From Chromera velia (Eukaryota; Sar; Chromeraceae), in the NCBI GenBank assembly GCA_018398765.1, contig JAHBMJ010001471.1, positions 1 through 30,322 on the forward strand: a stretch of 30,322 bases of DNA, given 5' to 3'. A model generated the notes under the pieces. It was not told the origin of the DNA. It worked only from the letters and a program-made list of their open reading frames with translations, and did not search any database. The translations under genes were made by a program, and so were the position numbers. Of the stretch, positions 11,310-22,426 are shown one piece after another. Positions within the stretch are counted from its first letter, which is position 1; each line of letters opens with the position of its first letter.

Positions 11310-12478
11310 ATGAAAAGAATCAATAGTCGCTTCTTCTCGATTTCCCGTGAGAGTCAAGAGCTTGCTCGGGAATCAGAGATGAAGAGAGTCAGATCCCGGA
11401 ATGGCATTGCCCCCAAGCGCACTCGAACCGAGTCAGGCCTCCCTTTCACCGGCTTCAACCTGCTGATGCGTCGACCCGCTTAACCATCAATGACTTCTGA
11501 TGTGCAGGCCGTCACGCGAGGTCATTGATGTGGACACGCTCCCTGAAGACTCTGTCAACCGGGAAGGCTTTGTGTCTACGCCAAAAGCCGTCTACATCGA
11601 TTCGGACGATGAAGATCCAGACCCTTTGAATGAGTTTGATGAATGGACTGATCGTGATTTTGACGAAAGCGAGGACGATGACTCCAACAGGTTGAATCTC
11701 CTCGACCTTGAGCCACGCGATGTTGACCAATCGGAATACAGTCTTGATTTTAATGAATGGACTGATCGTGATTTTGATGAAAGGGAGGAGGAGGGCTCCA
11801 ACAGATTGAATCTCCTCGACCTTGAGCCACGCGATGTTGGCCAATCGGAATATGATATTGAGTTCGAAGGCGACGAGCCAGGTGAGAACCTCTGGAGTGT
11901 TCGAAGCAAGAACACTCATGTCGAAGTCCTGTCATGGTCCAAAGAGAGATGGCCCATTCATTTTGAATTTCTTCCTTGCAGAAGATGAAGATGGCGAAGA
12001 GTCCGTCCTTGCTCTGTCTAGCGATTCTCGCCCAGAGCCTCTCAAAAGGGTACTTTGCCCTGTCGGTGAGAAGCTAGTTCTGGATCGATCGTCTTCGCTA
12101 TGGCGCCATGAGGACGATAGAAAAACGTTTCGGTTCCATGAAGACGTTAAGGATGACAGGTTGAAGACGTTTTCAACAGAGGTTGACAACCGGTTCGATG
12201 AAGACATCGACACAGGAAAGATGAAGAAGGTAGATCACCCCTTCAAGGCTTGCATCTCGCGTGTGCATCGGATTCGTTCATGACCGATCGTTTGATTTCT
12301 GCAGGACTTTGCGTCGTGCATGGGTTCGTTTTTGGGACAGCTTCCTTCGCTGATCAAGCAAGAAGAGAAACGCATCGAGGACCTCCAGGAGCAATACGAC
12401 TATTTTCTTCCGGACGCTGTGTTTCGAAGAAAGTACCAATACAGTATCTTCCTTCGAAAAACACAGTACTTCGCGTGA
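11310..12478 (+). CDS. Small acidic, probably nuclear protein with SIM-like motifs and an internal 38-residue duplication
   Basis: Exons 11310-11431, 11508-11881, 11982-12229 and 12305-12478 join in phases 2, 1 and 0 to about 305 residues ending in TGA. The start could also be the in-frame ATG at 11379. An in-frame stop at 11259 limits extension. Seen: a basic N-terminus (PKRTRTE) that could be a nuclear localisation signal, then EVIDVDTLPEDS and AVYIDSDDEDPD. Both match the hydrophobic-plus-acidic pattern of SUMO-interacting motifs. Two copies of a 38-residue unit beginning EWTDRDFDE and containing NRLNLLDLEPRDV follow. Exon 3 encodes EDEDGEESVLALSSDS and charged sequence, and exon 4 ends SIFLRKTQYFA. 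No enzyme family is recognised. The first 75-base intron (GTCAGG...GCAG) is the least certain join. A GTGAGA overlapping the stop codon leaves room for a further exon. Confidence 0.6.
11641..11868 (+). repeat. 114-bp in-frame coding duplication
   Basis: Units at 11641-11754 and 11755-11868 encode two tandem 38-residue copies (EWTDRDFDE... to about QSEY). The 3' parts are nearly identical at nucleotide level, which suggests a recent duplication. The acidic centre differs (ESEDDDS versus EREEEGS). Confidence 0.85.
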
Positions 12479-13509
12479 GAATCTGCCTCCCAAGAAACAG
12501 CGGTAGCATGGTTGATGCACGACTGTTTGGACCATTCAAAAGTTTGGCTTCCGATACCCGATCTACTACCCGATTCCAAGCATGCGGCACTGGAGCGGCA
12601 GGTCTATATACTGGCATCAAGCAGATCTAGAAGCAGACTGACCTTTCAACTCTGGTTTCAACTGTAATTGTATGTACATCCGGCCGATGCTTTTAAGCAG
12701 TCCTCTTGATATTACTTATAACTTCTTTTCTAGTTTCTCTTTCAATGACCTTTTTTTTAGCAAGACCTAGAGCCGACCTTACTTTTGAAAGTGAGCAAAT
12801 TAATTCTGAGGCTCTAATTGACGCTAAGCGTCTGCATTTATTTTTTTATTGACTTTTTTTTTTTAAGCTACTGAGGCTAGTTTACATGGCTACTAGTAAT
12901 TCAACAACTAGTTTAGCAATCGACACGCCAATCATCTGCCATGATATACATCTTCTTTCACCATTATTAATGTTTTTGCCTTTTAGCAATGTACATACCA
13001 CACTTCATATTTGCTAGTGTATTGATTAATTGGACCATTAAAAAAAAAAATCAAAAAATATTTTATATATATACATCTTATTATATGATCGATGATGATG
13101 ATGATGATGTTATGATGATTGAGGAATATCAACATTATATAGTGCCAGCAGCTATATGTCACTCATGTCAACCTAGATGTCAACTTAGCTAAACGCTATA
13201 ATGTGATGAATATTGTTAGTTAGATTGTTTGACATGCAGATATAGGTACGTTGACATATTGATCAATGTAAAAAGAAAATAAATAGGAAGATTAATGCAA
13301 GCTAGGAATCTTTTGATAATATGTAGTAGAACCTCCGTGCTATCACTATTAAAACTACTATTCATCTTCTAGTAGTGCTGCTGCATGCCTTTACTAGTGA
13401 AAAACACAGTGTGTGGCGTGCCTAGCGGCGTGCAATCATGAAATATTTTATGAATTACAGTAAGCAGTCACGGTGTATCAAAGTGGGCAAGAAAAACGTT
13501 TTTTTCTTG
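12479..13509. other. Intergenic AT-rich spacer between convergent genes
   Basis: This contains the 3' ends of the acidic-protein gene (+) and the giant kinase gene (-). From about 12640 to 13440 it is markedly AT-rich, with poly-T runs near 12749 and 12855, a poly-A run near 13040, and a GAT/ATG repeat at about 13087-13120. Several ACTAGT words occur. No gene is supported. Confidence 0.65.
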
Positions 13510-15200
13510 TCATTCCTTCCTGTGCGATACGGTTTCCTTCTTACTGCTACCATCTTTCACAGCCTCGTGAGAAGAAGAAGTACCTTGCGCAAGTGGGAAA
13601 CAGAAGAGCGAAAGAAAGTCCAGGGGAGAACTGTAGGCTCTCCGTCGAAGTCGGAAGGTCGAGAAAATTTCTTCTGGTTTCCCCATCACCTGCCAATCAG
13701 TTGCCGTTCCCGGAAGAGGGGACGTCGCTTTTGCTGAGTCCTCTCCTTTCTTCGCACTGCTCTCTGACAACGGAGGCAGAATGTCAAAACTCTCATCCAC
13801 CCCCTTGCTTCCCCCAACCGCCGTTCCTGTCTTACCGTTTTCTCCTGTGTCTTCTCCCTGTAGCGTGTCGGGGAATTGTGAGGGGAGGGAAGGAATGACG
13901 ATAGGCCCCCCGAGGAAAGCGCAGGGCGGGGGGGGCGGACAGAGAGTGATCAAAGCTGCCCGTTGGGTGTCTCTGAGGCCTGTGGGCCGGAGGGGCACGA
14001 GGAAAAGGGCGTCTAGGGTCACCCACAGCGCGTGGCCTCTGACTAGGGAGACTCTGGGGACCTCTCCTGTGTCTCCTGTAGACAGGCCCATTTTGTTCGC
14101 CGTGTTTCGGAGAAGCTTTTTGGCCTCCTGCAGGGGGTCGGTCGGTCAGGGGACAGGAAATGAAAAGAGAACTTTGAATTCAAGCGGATCGAATAAAGAG
14201 GAAAGTCGAATCAGACAGAAGAATTAAGAAGAAAAGAGCAAAACGGGAATGTAAAAAGGGCCCGACAGTAATGGTCGAGGGACTGCTCTCCGTTTAATTC
14301 ATGACTTGACACAAACACACCCGAGAGAAAATCCTCAAAGCGCATCGAGATGTTCTTCACAATCAAATGAAAGAACAGACAGCAAACAAACCTCAAATGC
14401 TGCCTGCAGCAAAGCCCCTCCCTTAGGCCCCTTCTTTGCAGCGCTCTCATGGGGTTTTCTCATTCCGACCACAGCATGGAGAAATGGAAGCTCGGGCAGA
14501 GTGCAGGGGATGAGCAGCTTCTCCTCAAGAAGGTCCGTCGATTTGGCGGCTCGAATTTCTCTCATCACAGGGAGCTCCAGGGGAAATCGGCCGGGGCCCT
14601 TCTCGTCCGGAGGGGCCGCCAAGAGCCCCGGAGCGGGCCCAGTTCCGAGAGGTCCGGAAAGAGACGAGAGAGGCGGTAGGGGCAGAGGAAGAATTTGCAC
14701 ACACGAGTCCAGTGGGGATGTGGCGTCTGCTCCCACGTTGGCTGGAGTGTGTGCGAAGGAAATGAGGGGCCTCATGTACGTCGCCACTGCCTTTCCTTGG
14801 AGAGCGCTCAGGACTTCCGATATCGCCGCCCTGCATGCGCATACACATCAGAGTTGAAAAGGATGCATGCACATTTGATTCCAGGCATGCAGCGGTCATA
14901 CCGGGTGTGAGCTAGGCGAAGGAAAACAGTAAAACACAAAGGAAATACACAGATAGAGACCTGCAGCGGCAAGCCTCAAAAGATGCCCACCTCTTTCTTG
15001 CTGGGCTGACTGACCAATCCTCCGCCTCCAGTCCCTCTGCCGTTTTGGACAGCACGCGTCTCGCCACCACGACCTTCTCAGAAGGCCCTGCCAGTGTCGG
15101 CAGATTCCCCTTCTTCCCTGCGGGGGAATTTCTCGTCAGACCCACCAGTCCGTCCATATCTCCTCCCGTCTCTTTCTCTTTCTCTTGTCGCTTTCCAGCA
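13510..15200 (-). other. C-terminal extension of the giant kinase (about 400 residues), no recognised domain
   Basis: Exons 24 (part), 25 and 26 encode a Lys/Glu-rich stretch, then AAISEVLSALQGKAVATYM, a Pro/Leu-rich region, and a tail with FLGGPIVIPSLPS and Ser/Lys-rich sequence ending SHRKE. I recognise no domain. It could mediate docking to an axonemal or cytoskeletal partner, but nothing in the sequence shows that. Exon 24 has three donors of the same phase (exon ends 15015, 14991, 14961). I chose 15015 because GTCAGT is the form most used in this gene and the join reads smoothly. Confidence 0.5.
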
Positions 15201-18200
15201 TCCATGGTCTCCTGCAGCGCTTTAGACCTCACCACAGCCCTCTCGACCTTCTTGCAGACTTCTGAGAAGACAATAGAGGAAACGGGAGCGCCATCAGCAA
15301 CGCAGAGCACCGGAATGTACCTGCAAGGAAGAAGAAGAACAAATCGGAGTACAAGGACAGCACAGCAATGCATTCATTCCAAGTCGGAGTACAAGGAACA
15401 GATCTCGACCACTTGCTTGCAGTCAAACGTGAAACGTGAACTTATGTCTTCTACGTGCATGTCAAATGAAACTTCTTCCTTCCGACTGACTTATCCACGA
15501 CTCCAGGGAAAGTCTCTTTGTGGGCCTCGTACCGCTCTGAGAATTTGGCATCGCCGTCTTCCTCCCTGCGTACAAGCCGAGCTCGCACCTCAGGCTGCAG
15601 AGGGGCCAGGGGAGGGGAATGGATGGTAAAGAACGACGAGATTGCTGAATTCCCTTTTTTTGTTTTTCTTATCTGTGTTTGAGGCCACAACGCTGGGAGG
15701 AGTTCATCATGTCCCTCCAGTTTCGATGCAAGGCCGGCTCCCGCAGGTTTTTTTTGTGTGTTTTGTGTTCAAAGAACTGACAACACAACGAGGGGCACGA
15801 TGCACGGAAAAATGGAGAGAGAGAGAGAAAACTTAAGACGTGAAGTCGCGATAAAGAGTCGAAAGAAGCATGCCACTGATCCAAAACATTTATCCACAAA
15901 CAAGGAACACAGAAGCGTCTGCAGAAAAAGGAGGAAAGACATGCACCAACCTTGGGAGGTGGAGGTCTGAGTTTCAAATTGTACTCAATTCCGGTGACCT
16001 CATCGTACCTGAACAGACGAATCGATCGAGGGGCTTCTGACATTCATCTATCAACAAGAGGAGAAGCCGTCATTTGAACTCAGAAGGAGCGTGTGCCGTT
16101 CGTTAGCCTCAATCCTCCTGTCTTGCCCCTTTGGAGTTTCTTCCTCTGATCATTTCTTTGTGTCATTTTAGCGTCGAGGCTCTACATGCACCCCAATGGC
16201 TGCATGATCAACTTGCATCATCACTTCATCTGACTGTCTGACTGTCTGTCTGTCTGTCTGAAAATTCAGCAGCTGTCTGCCTGACCTTCTGAGCAGAATC
16301 CGCTCCTTCAGGTTTTCCTCCTCCACGTCCAAATAGAGGAACACAGAGGGATCTCCTGCAGGGCCGCCGTTTTTCTGCAGGAGAGACGCCTGCCTCTCCG
16401 TGAGGGGAAAACCGTCGAGGACCCATCCGTTCTTCTCGCAGTCCGGTTGCTCGAGCCTCTCCTGCACCCATTCACCCATCAAGCAGAATTGACATGCCAT
16501 CAATCTATCAGAAGTGTGTGTGTAGTCATCGAGATAGTCATGTGTCGCAATCGAGATTCCAGAACAGTTCTCGAAAAACACAACGTCTACTCGCTTGTAG
16601 GTAAAAGAAAGACAAACATAGTCACTCACTCACTCACGCACTCACACACCCTGATGGCTGCGACGATCGTCTCATCCGACAGCGGCTCTCCCTTCTGCTT
16701 GACTGCCTTCGCCTCCTTCCCTGGATCTGTGCCCCTTCCCTCTGCGTCTGCTACAGCCTCGTCTGGATGAACGTGGACGAGACCGAAAACTTCAGAGAGA
16801 CGGGCGCTCTGCTCGCTCTTCCCACTTCCTGGAGCGCCTGCAGGCAGAAGGAAAGAAAGAAACATAGGAGAAGTAAGATGCGTGATCAATCAACTGGCCT
16901 CTTTGGCTCGAAAAGGTCTCCTGCTCCACCCTTTTGATCCCCTTTTGCTGCTGCATTCCTTCCTTTCCATTGGACTCGATCTGCATTCCTTCCTTTCCGC
17001 ACACTTGTTTCCTTTCCCCAGTGCCTCCACACGATTATCTGGATCCTGTGCTGCTGCTTTTTTGTATTCCCTCCAGCAGTACAAGGAGACAAAGAGGCAA
17101 AAGAAGAAACGAGCTTCTAGGCGTCCCTATGAGCCGGCATGCCCTGAAATTCCTTCCGTGTGATGCCTCTTCAAAAAGTCTCTCAAGCATATCTATGTTA
17201 AATCCTTGCTTAAGTCACACATCCTTGCCCTCAATTTCCTGCCTGACCTCCCACGATGACCGTGAAGGGTTCCCTCAATGAGTCTGGACCCCCTCCCTTC
17301 AAGGCCCGGCGTGTTCCCTTCATTCTCAGCACAGCACTGAGGGTCTGCAGGAACACGGCCTTCGTCCCCTTGGAGCCATCAATGGCACACAGACGCTTCC
17401 TGTAGGCCGCCAGTAGCTCCTCCGTTCTCTCTGCGTACTGTCTGAGAGTCTCCATCACCCCCTCATCTGAATCTTCTGCTCGGATAAGCAGACGGTCCTT
17501 CACTTCCTCCTCCTCTGGCAGGGGAATGCCCGCAGGGGGGTCGTAGATCTGGTTTGTCTCCGGATCCCATCTGCATGCATAGAAGGAAGGAAGCATGAAG
17601 TTTGTCTCCGGATCCCATCGGCATGCATAGAAGGAAGGAAGCATGAAGTTTGTCTCCGGATCCCATCTGCATGCATAGAAGGAAGGAAGCATGAAGAGCC
17701 GGTAAATGAATATGGTGGATGTGGTGCTCAAGTTCATTCAATGAGTTGGGAGCATTTTGAGGGCATCAGCCAGTCCGAACTCAAAAGTGGAGACCCCAGC
17801 TGTACCCTCATTGCATGATTCATCAGGCCAAAGACTAATGACAAGCAGGGAGACACCAAGTGAGAGAGTGAAGCAGCCAGCCGTTTGGCTTTCCCTTGGC
17901 GTCCGTCTGGATCTCTGAATGACGATGATGATGATGATTCCACATATTTTTCTTAATTCTCCTCGGGCGCACTTACCTTCTTTGTCCCATTCGTGCAATG
18001 ATCTTCTCGGCAGGAAAATTGAAAGACAGCGTCAAGTCTTCCTTCGCAAGATCTCCAAGACCCGTCAGAAGCTCCGATTGCGCCTGCAAAGTTGGAGTGA
18101 GTGATTCAGTGTGGTGACAGTTTGCGTTGTTTGGCTCGCTGACGTGCGCACACAAAATTGAATGTACAAGGACCGATTCATGTCTCTTCTCTCTTTCTCG

Positions 18201-21200
18201 TTTGACTGTTGTACGGCTCTCTCTCTGCCTGCTTCTCTTGTAGTCCAAACTCCCTGAGATGTGTCACTACTCAGACGACACTCATGCCCCACATGCACTC
18301 TGCCTGTTCGACTTAAGTTTCTGACCGTTGAGTCCGGAATGTTGTCGAGAATCCATCCCTTGTGCCTGCAGTCAGGCTGAGAGAGGCGGACGGCAAGAAG
18401 CTGCACTAGAAGGTCGTCTGGGATCTTGGCGTTTTCATTCCCTGCCGCCTTCTCCTTCTTGACTGCTTCCTCAATGGCCTTTGCCTCCTTCACCCTCGCC
18501 CTGTTACCCCATTTCAGCAGAGAGGCCACAGAGATGTGGGGGGCGTCTAGCCGCTTCCGCATCATCTGCAGCACCGGGACGCTGCTCAGGTCGCTCCCGG
18601 GGGGGGCTGCACCCATAGGAAATTTGTTTGTTTGCAGAGGGGCGAGTGTTCATGCACGTACGCACACGTCAACTGCACAGCTGATGCTTTCAGAGAACTT
18701 GATTCAGAGAGTACCGGACCTCCTCTATGCAAGTTGCGAATAAACATAAACGAAGCGATGAAAAAGAGGGGCACAAAGAGGGAGGGAATGAGAGACGGGA
18801 CACACCGACGCGCAGACGGGACGGACAGCGAGACGGCTTGTTTCACGGAAACCCATGCAGACCAAAGAAGACTATCAATCACTGACTGACAGAAAGCCAG
18901 GACTCTAAGAGGCCGCGAGGGTTTCTGTCTTGCGATCTCCGCGAACTCCTCAATCTTCACAGAGAGACACCCCACCATCTGAAAGAGATTTTCCATGCAT
19001 GCAGGAAGGAGGATGACTGCATGTGTACTATGCGACACCATCTGAGATTTCTCGCCTGTATCTCGATCCGTCTGTGAACGACCACGGCAGGCAGATAGGT
19101 TCTTTTGCATGGCTTCACGGCTGGAGTGAATGTAAGAAGAGAGACCTAAAGAAGCTGTGGGCATGGCGGTCTGGCTGACTGACGTCGTCAAGTGCTTTTG
19201 AGGCGTCCGTCTTGGTGTTGTTGTCTGCGTAGGCTTCCAGGAGGGCTCCCGCCGCCTCCTCGTATGTCTGCACACACACATTCATGCACAAGTATACACA
19301 CATGCCCTATGTCTGCCCATACACATTCATGCACAAGTATACCTACATGCCGTATGTCTGCACATACACATTCATGCATAAGTATACGCACGTGAAGCGT
19401 CCATCCGTTGGAATTTGAGAGAGATATCGCATCAATGCGTGGACGCACAGTCTCTTGAAATAGCAGCTTTGGCAAAGAGTTTCGCAAAGCCTTGCAGCTT
19501 TCTACGTGCTAAAAGAGGCAGACAGACACACAGCCTATATGCTTCCTTCTTGTCCACCCTTCGTTTCACACAGACTACATCGTCTTTTCTCTCAGACGGA
19601 CAGAGAGACAGACAAGCAGACAGATACGCAGGCAGATACACAGACAGACACACAGCTACAGAGATACACACACACAGAGAAAGAGAGAGAGAGAGAGACC
19701 CACCTTCATCTCGACTGCCAGTGTCTCCTCCCTGTCCTCGTCTCTCTGGACGAGTCTGTTTTGCACTGCGTAGATGTCCTCTGGGGCTGTGTATTTGAGA
19801 TGGTAAATCTTTCCCGTCTCTGGGTCCAGCCTTCTTCCTGTGACTCTCTCCTTGATCAGATCGTCGGGAAGTTCCAACAGAAGGAGACAGTCGGCAAAGA
19901 TACCCTCGTTGGCAAGAACGGACTGCTGAGCCTGCAGGTAGAGAGAGTCATTCAAGTTATACCAGAGAAGGTCAGGTTCCGTTCGTTCGTTCAGCTTTTC
20001 GAAAGATTACGTTTGAAAGAGTCTACATGGTTTACTTGAGGGACTTTAGACTTCTGAGAACCATTAGTGTCTCCAACGTCTTCCTCTCCGTACTTCTCTC
20101 TGCACACCCGTTTGTTTTTCAAACGGTCCTCTGGTCTCAGCAAGCAAGCGAAAGACTTCTCACTGAATTTTTGCTGTTTGACTCTCTTCTGATTGAACAA
20201 ACGTACTTTTGTTCTCGGAATGTCCGTGAGAACCCATCCTGAAAGTGACACGTCCGTTTGTGTGATCCGAGACGCCAGAAGAGAAGCAAGCAGTGCGTCA
20301 GAAATCGGTTTCTTCGGAGTGTTGCTGATGTGCCTGTCGTAAGCGTCACTTGCCGCATTGCCTGGAGGCTGGTCCTTTGCCCACTTGAAAAGATTCTCTG
20401 GGGTAATCACTGCGAGACCAAAACGCTTTGAGAGGGCCTCTGCGACCTCCGTTTTCTCTGAGGAGGGAGGACCTAAAGTCAGTCACAGAGAGAGAGAGAG
20501 AGAGAGGATTTTGTTAATTCAAGCGGTTCCTTCGTTAGTGATGCAATACCGGTGATTGAATGTATTTGACGATTCGATCCGTGTCTCCTCACTCGATCGA
20601 AGATCTTTCTTTTCTTCTTTTGGTCTGGGGATGGAAATGCACATCGTGTGGTCCAAAGACGCAAGCAACTCAGGGTTGTTATTTTCAGAACGTTCTTCTG
20701 GTGATGAGTCGATGTACCACTCCGGCTGCCTGACCTTGCAGTATGACTCTGAGAGGCACTTGGAGGATCTCATTGACTATCATTTTGTTGACCTCCTCCT
20801 CTTCTTCCACTGCATGGGCTGCTGTAGGGTTTGCACCGTCTCCTCCTGTCTCGTTGCCCTCGTCCTCGTCTCCGTCTCCCTCCGCTCCCTCTGCCCCCCC
20901 TTCTGCTGCTGCACTAGAGGTAGCACCCGGTTTCTTCTCCTCTGGGACGTCCTCTCCCTCTCCGTCCCCCATCTCCTCGAGTGCCATGCTCTGCTGGGCT
21001 CTCCTGGAGGTGATCTCTCTGAGGACAGACTTGAGGTCGCCCCCCCTTTTCTTGTACTCGACCACATCGGTGAGTGCCTTGGAGACACCCTTGAAGAGTT
21101 CAGACTCACAGACGTTGGCAGGAAGTGCTATGCATAAAACGCCAGACTCAAAGCTGCAGGTAGGCATAAAGGAAGAAAAAGCAGAGTAATGTGACAAAGG

Positions 21201-22363
21201 ACTCAGCTGACAAAAAAAGAACACATTCGACAAAAAGATACAAGGAGAGAAGAAACGACAGGTCACCTGCCGGCAGGGCGACTGCAGGGACCCACAATGA
21301 AACGCAGAGGCACTCTCCACAGCATACCTAGAGAGAGAGATTCCTTCAAAAAGAACAAAAGGATGAATACATGCACAGGTCCTCGCAGTTGGAAAGTGAG
21401 GGAAAGTCAGAGACTTGTCGTTTGCACATATGGAAGCAATGAAACAAGCATCATTGAGACGGACTGAGGCACGCGCAGAATTTGCTGAGCATGCCCTCCG
21501 CAGGTATGGATTCATTCTTTTTCATACAGAAAATGAATCAATACAGACACAGACTGACGCACGCGCAGAATTTGCTGAGCATGCCCTCCGCAGGTTTCTT
21601 CCACGCCGTGAGTCTCCTGGTGACCCTTTCTTCCGAGTCGTCTTCTCTGTGCACCAACCGGGCCCGCACTCTGTCGTCTGCCGGGGGGTTGGTCTTCAGA
21701 TGGAATGTCTCTCCCGTCTCGGGGTCTGTTCTTCTGAACACGATCCTCTCTATCAAAGGACGGGGGGGGGCATGGAGGAAGAACAGGAGGTCGGCACGAA
21801 TACCCGCCCGTTCAAGTGCCAGGGCCTGGGCCTGCACGCACAGATGGATCAAGCAATCAATCCACAGGTACAAACAAAGCAGCAGGGCGATCCAGAGGTA
21901 CAAAGAAATGACGCATTAAAACAGGACGGAGACCCCAATGACATGTTTGGAAAAGAAAGTAATTCTCCTTTCCGACAACTTCAGCGCATTCCTCTCTGAG
22001 CATTTCAGAAACGAATATTTACCTTCGTCTCATGCAATGACATGATTTCTTTCCAGTGTTGATAGACAAATATCAATTAAGCGTCCACGTTGAATAAACA
22101 GACAGGAGGATACGGAGGGACTGAACGGCAGACGGACCTACCTCTGTTTTTGGAAATCCGTCAAGACACCAGCCTCTCGTTGCCGCTGCGCTCTCTTCCC
22201 CTGCCCCCTTTCCTTCCGTCTCTCCAGTCTCCTTCGATGCGCTTGCTCCTCCTGCTGCCCCCCCCTCCTCCGTCTCCTCTGCGCCCTCAGAGGAACGCTT
22301 GGTGTCGTCCTCGTCGCCCTCCTCTTTCTTCTCCCGTGCAAGGGCTTCCTCAATCAGACGGAC

Positions 22364-22426
<63 letters not shown>

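Larger units (their letters stand above)
19184..20755 (-). other. AK module 5 (residues ~1500-1696)
   Basis: The P-loop reads LQGPPSSEKTE, so the Gly before Lys is Glu. Its first Gly codon is split by a phase 1 intron. GWVLTDIPRTK replaces the GFPxT motif, although this is the only module with Arg in the AMP-contact position of the usual GFPRT. The LID GRRLDPETGKIYHL is well kept, and RLVQRDEDREE and a 28-residue exon 15 helix close the module. It is preceded by a long acidic insert in exon 12. Confidence 0.78.

Noticed and set aside
11417-11488. tRNA-like boxes on the minus strand (GGTTCGAGTGC and a GATGGTTAAGCGG segment), a possible tRNA or tRNA-derived SINE
   Set aside because: The T-arm and acceptor stems do not pair, one B-box base is off, and the region overlaps exon 1 and intron 1 of the acidic-protein model. 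I could not find a SINE body or target duplication.
13438-13898. Plus-strand open frames near 13438-13898
   Set aside because: They are antisense to the last exon of the kinase gene, with low-complexity composition and no splice-linked partners.
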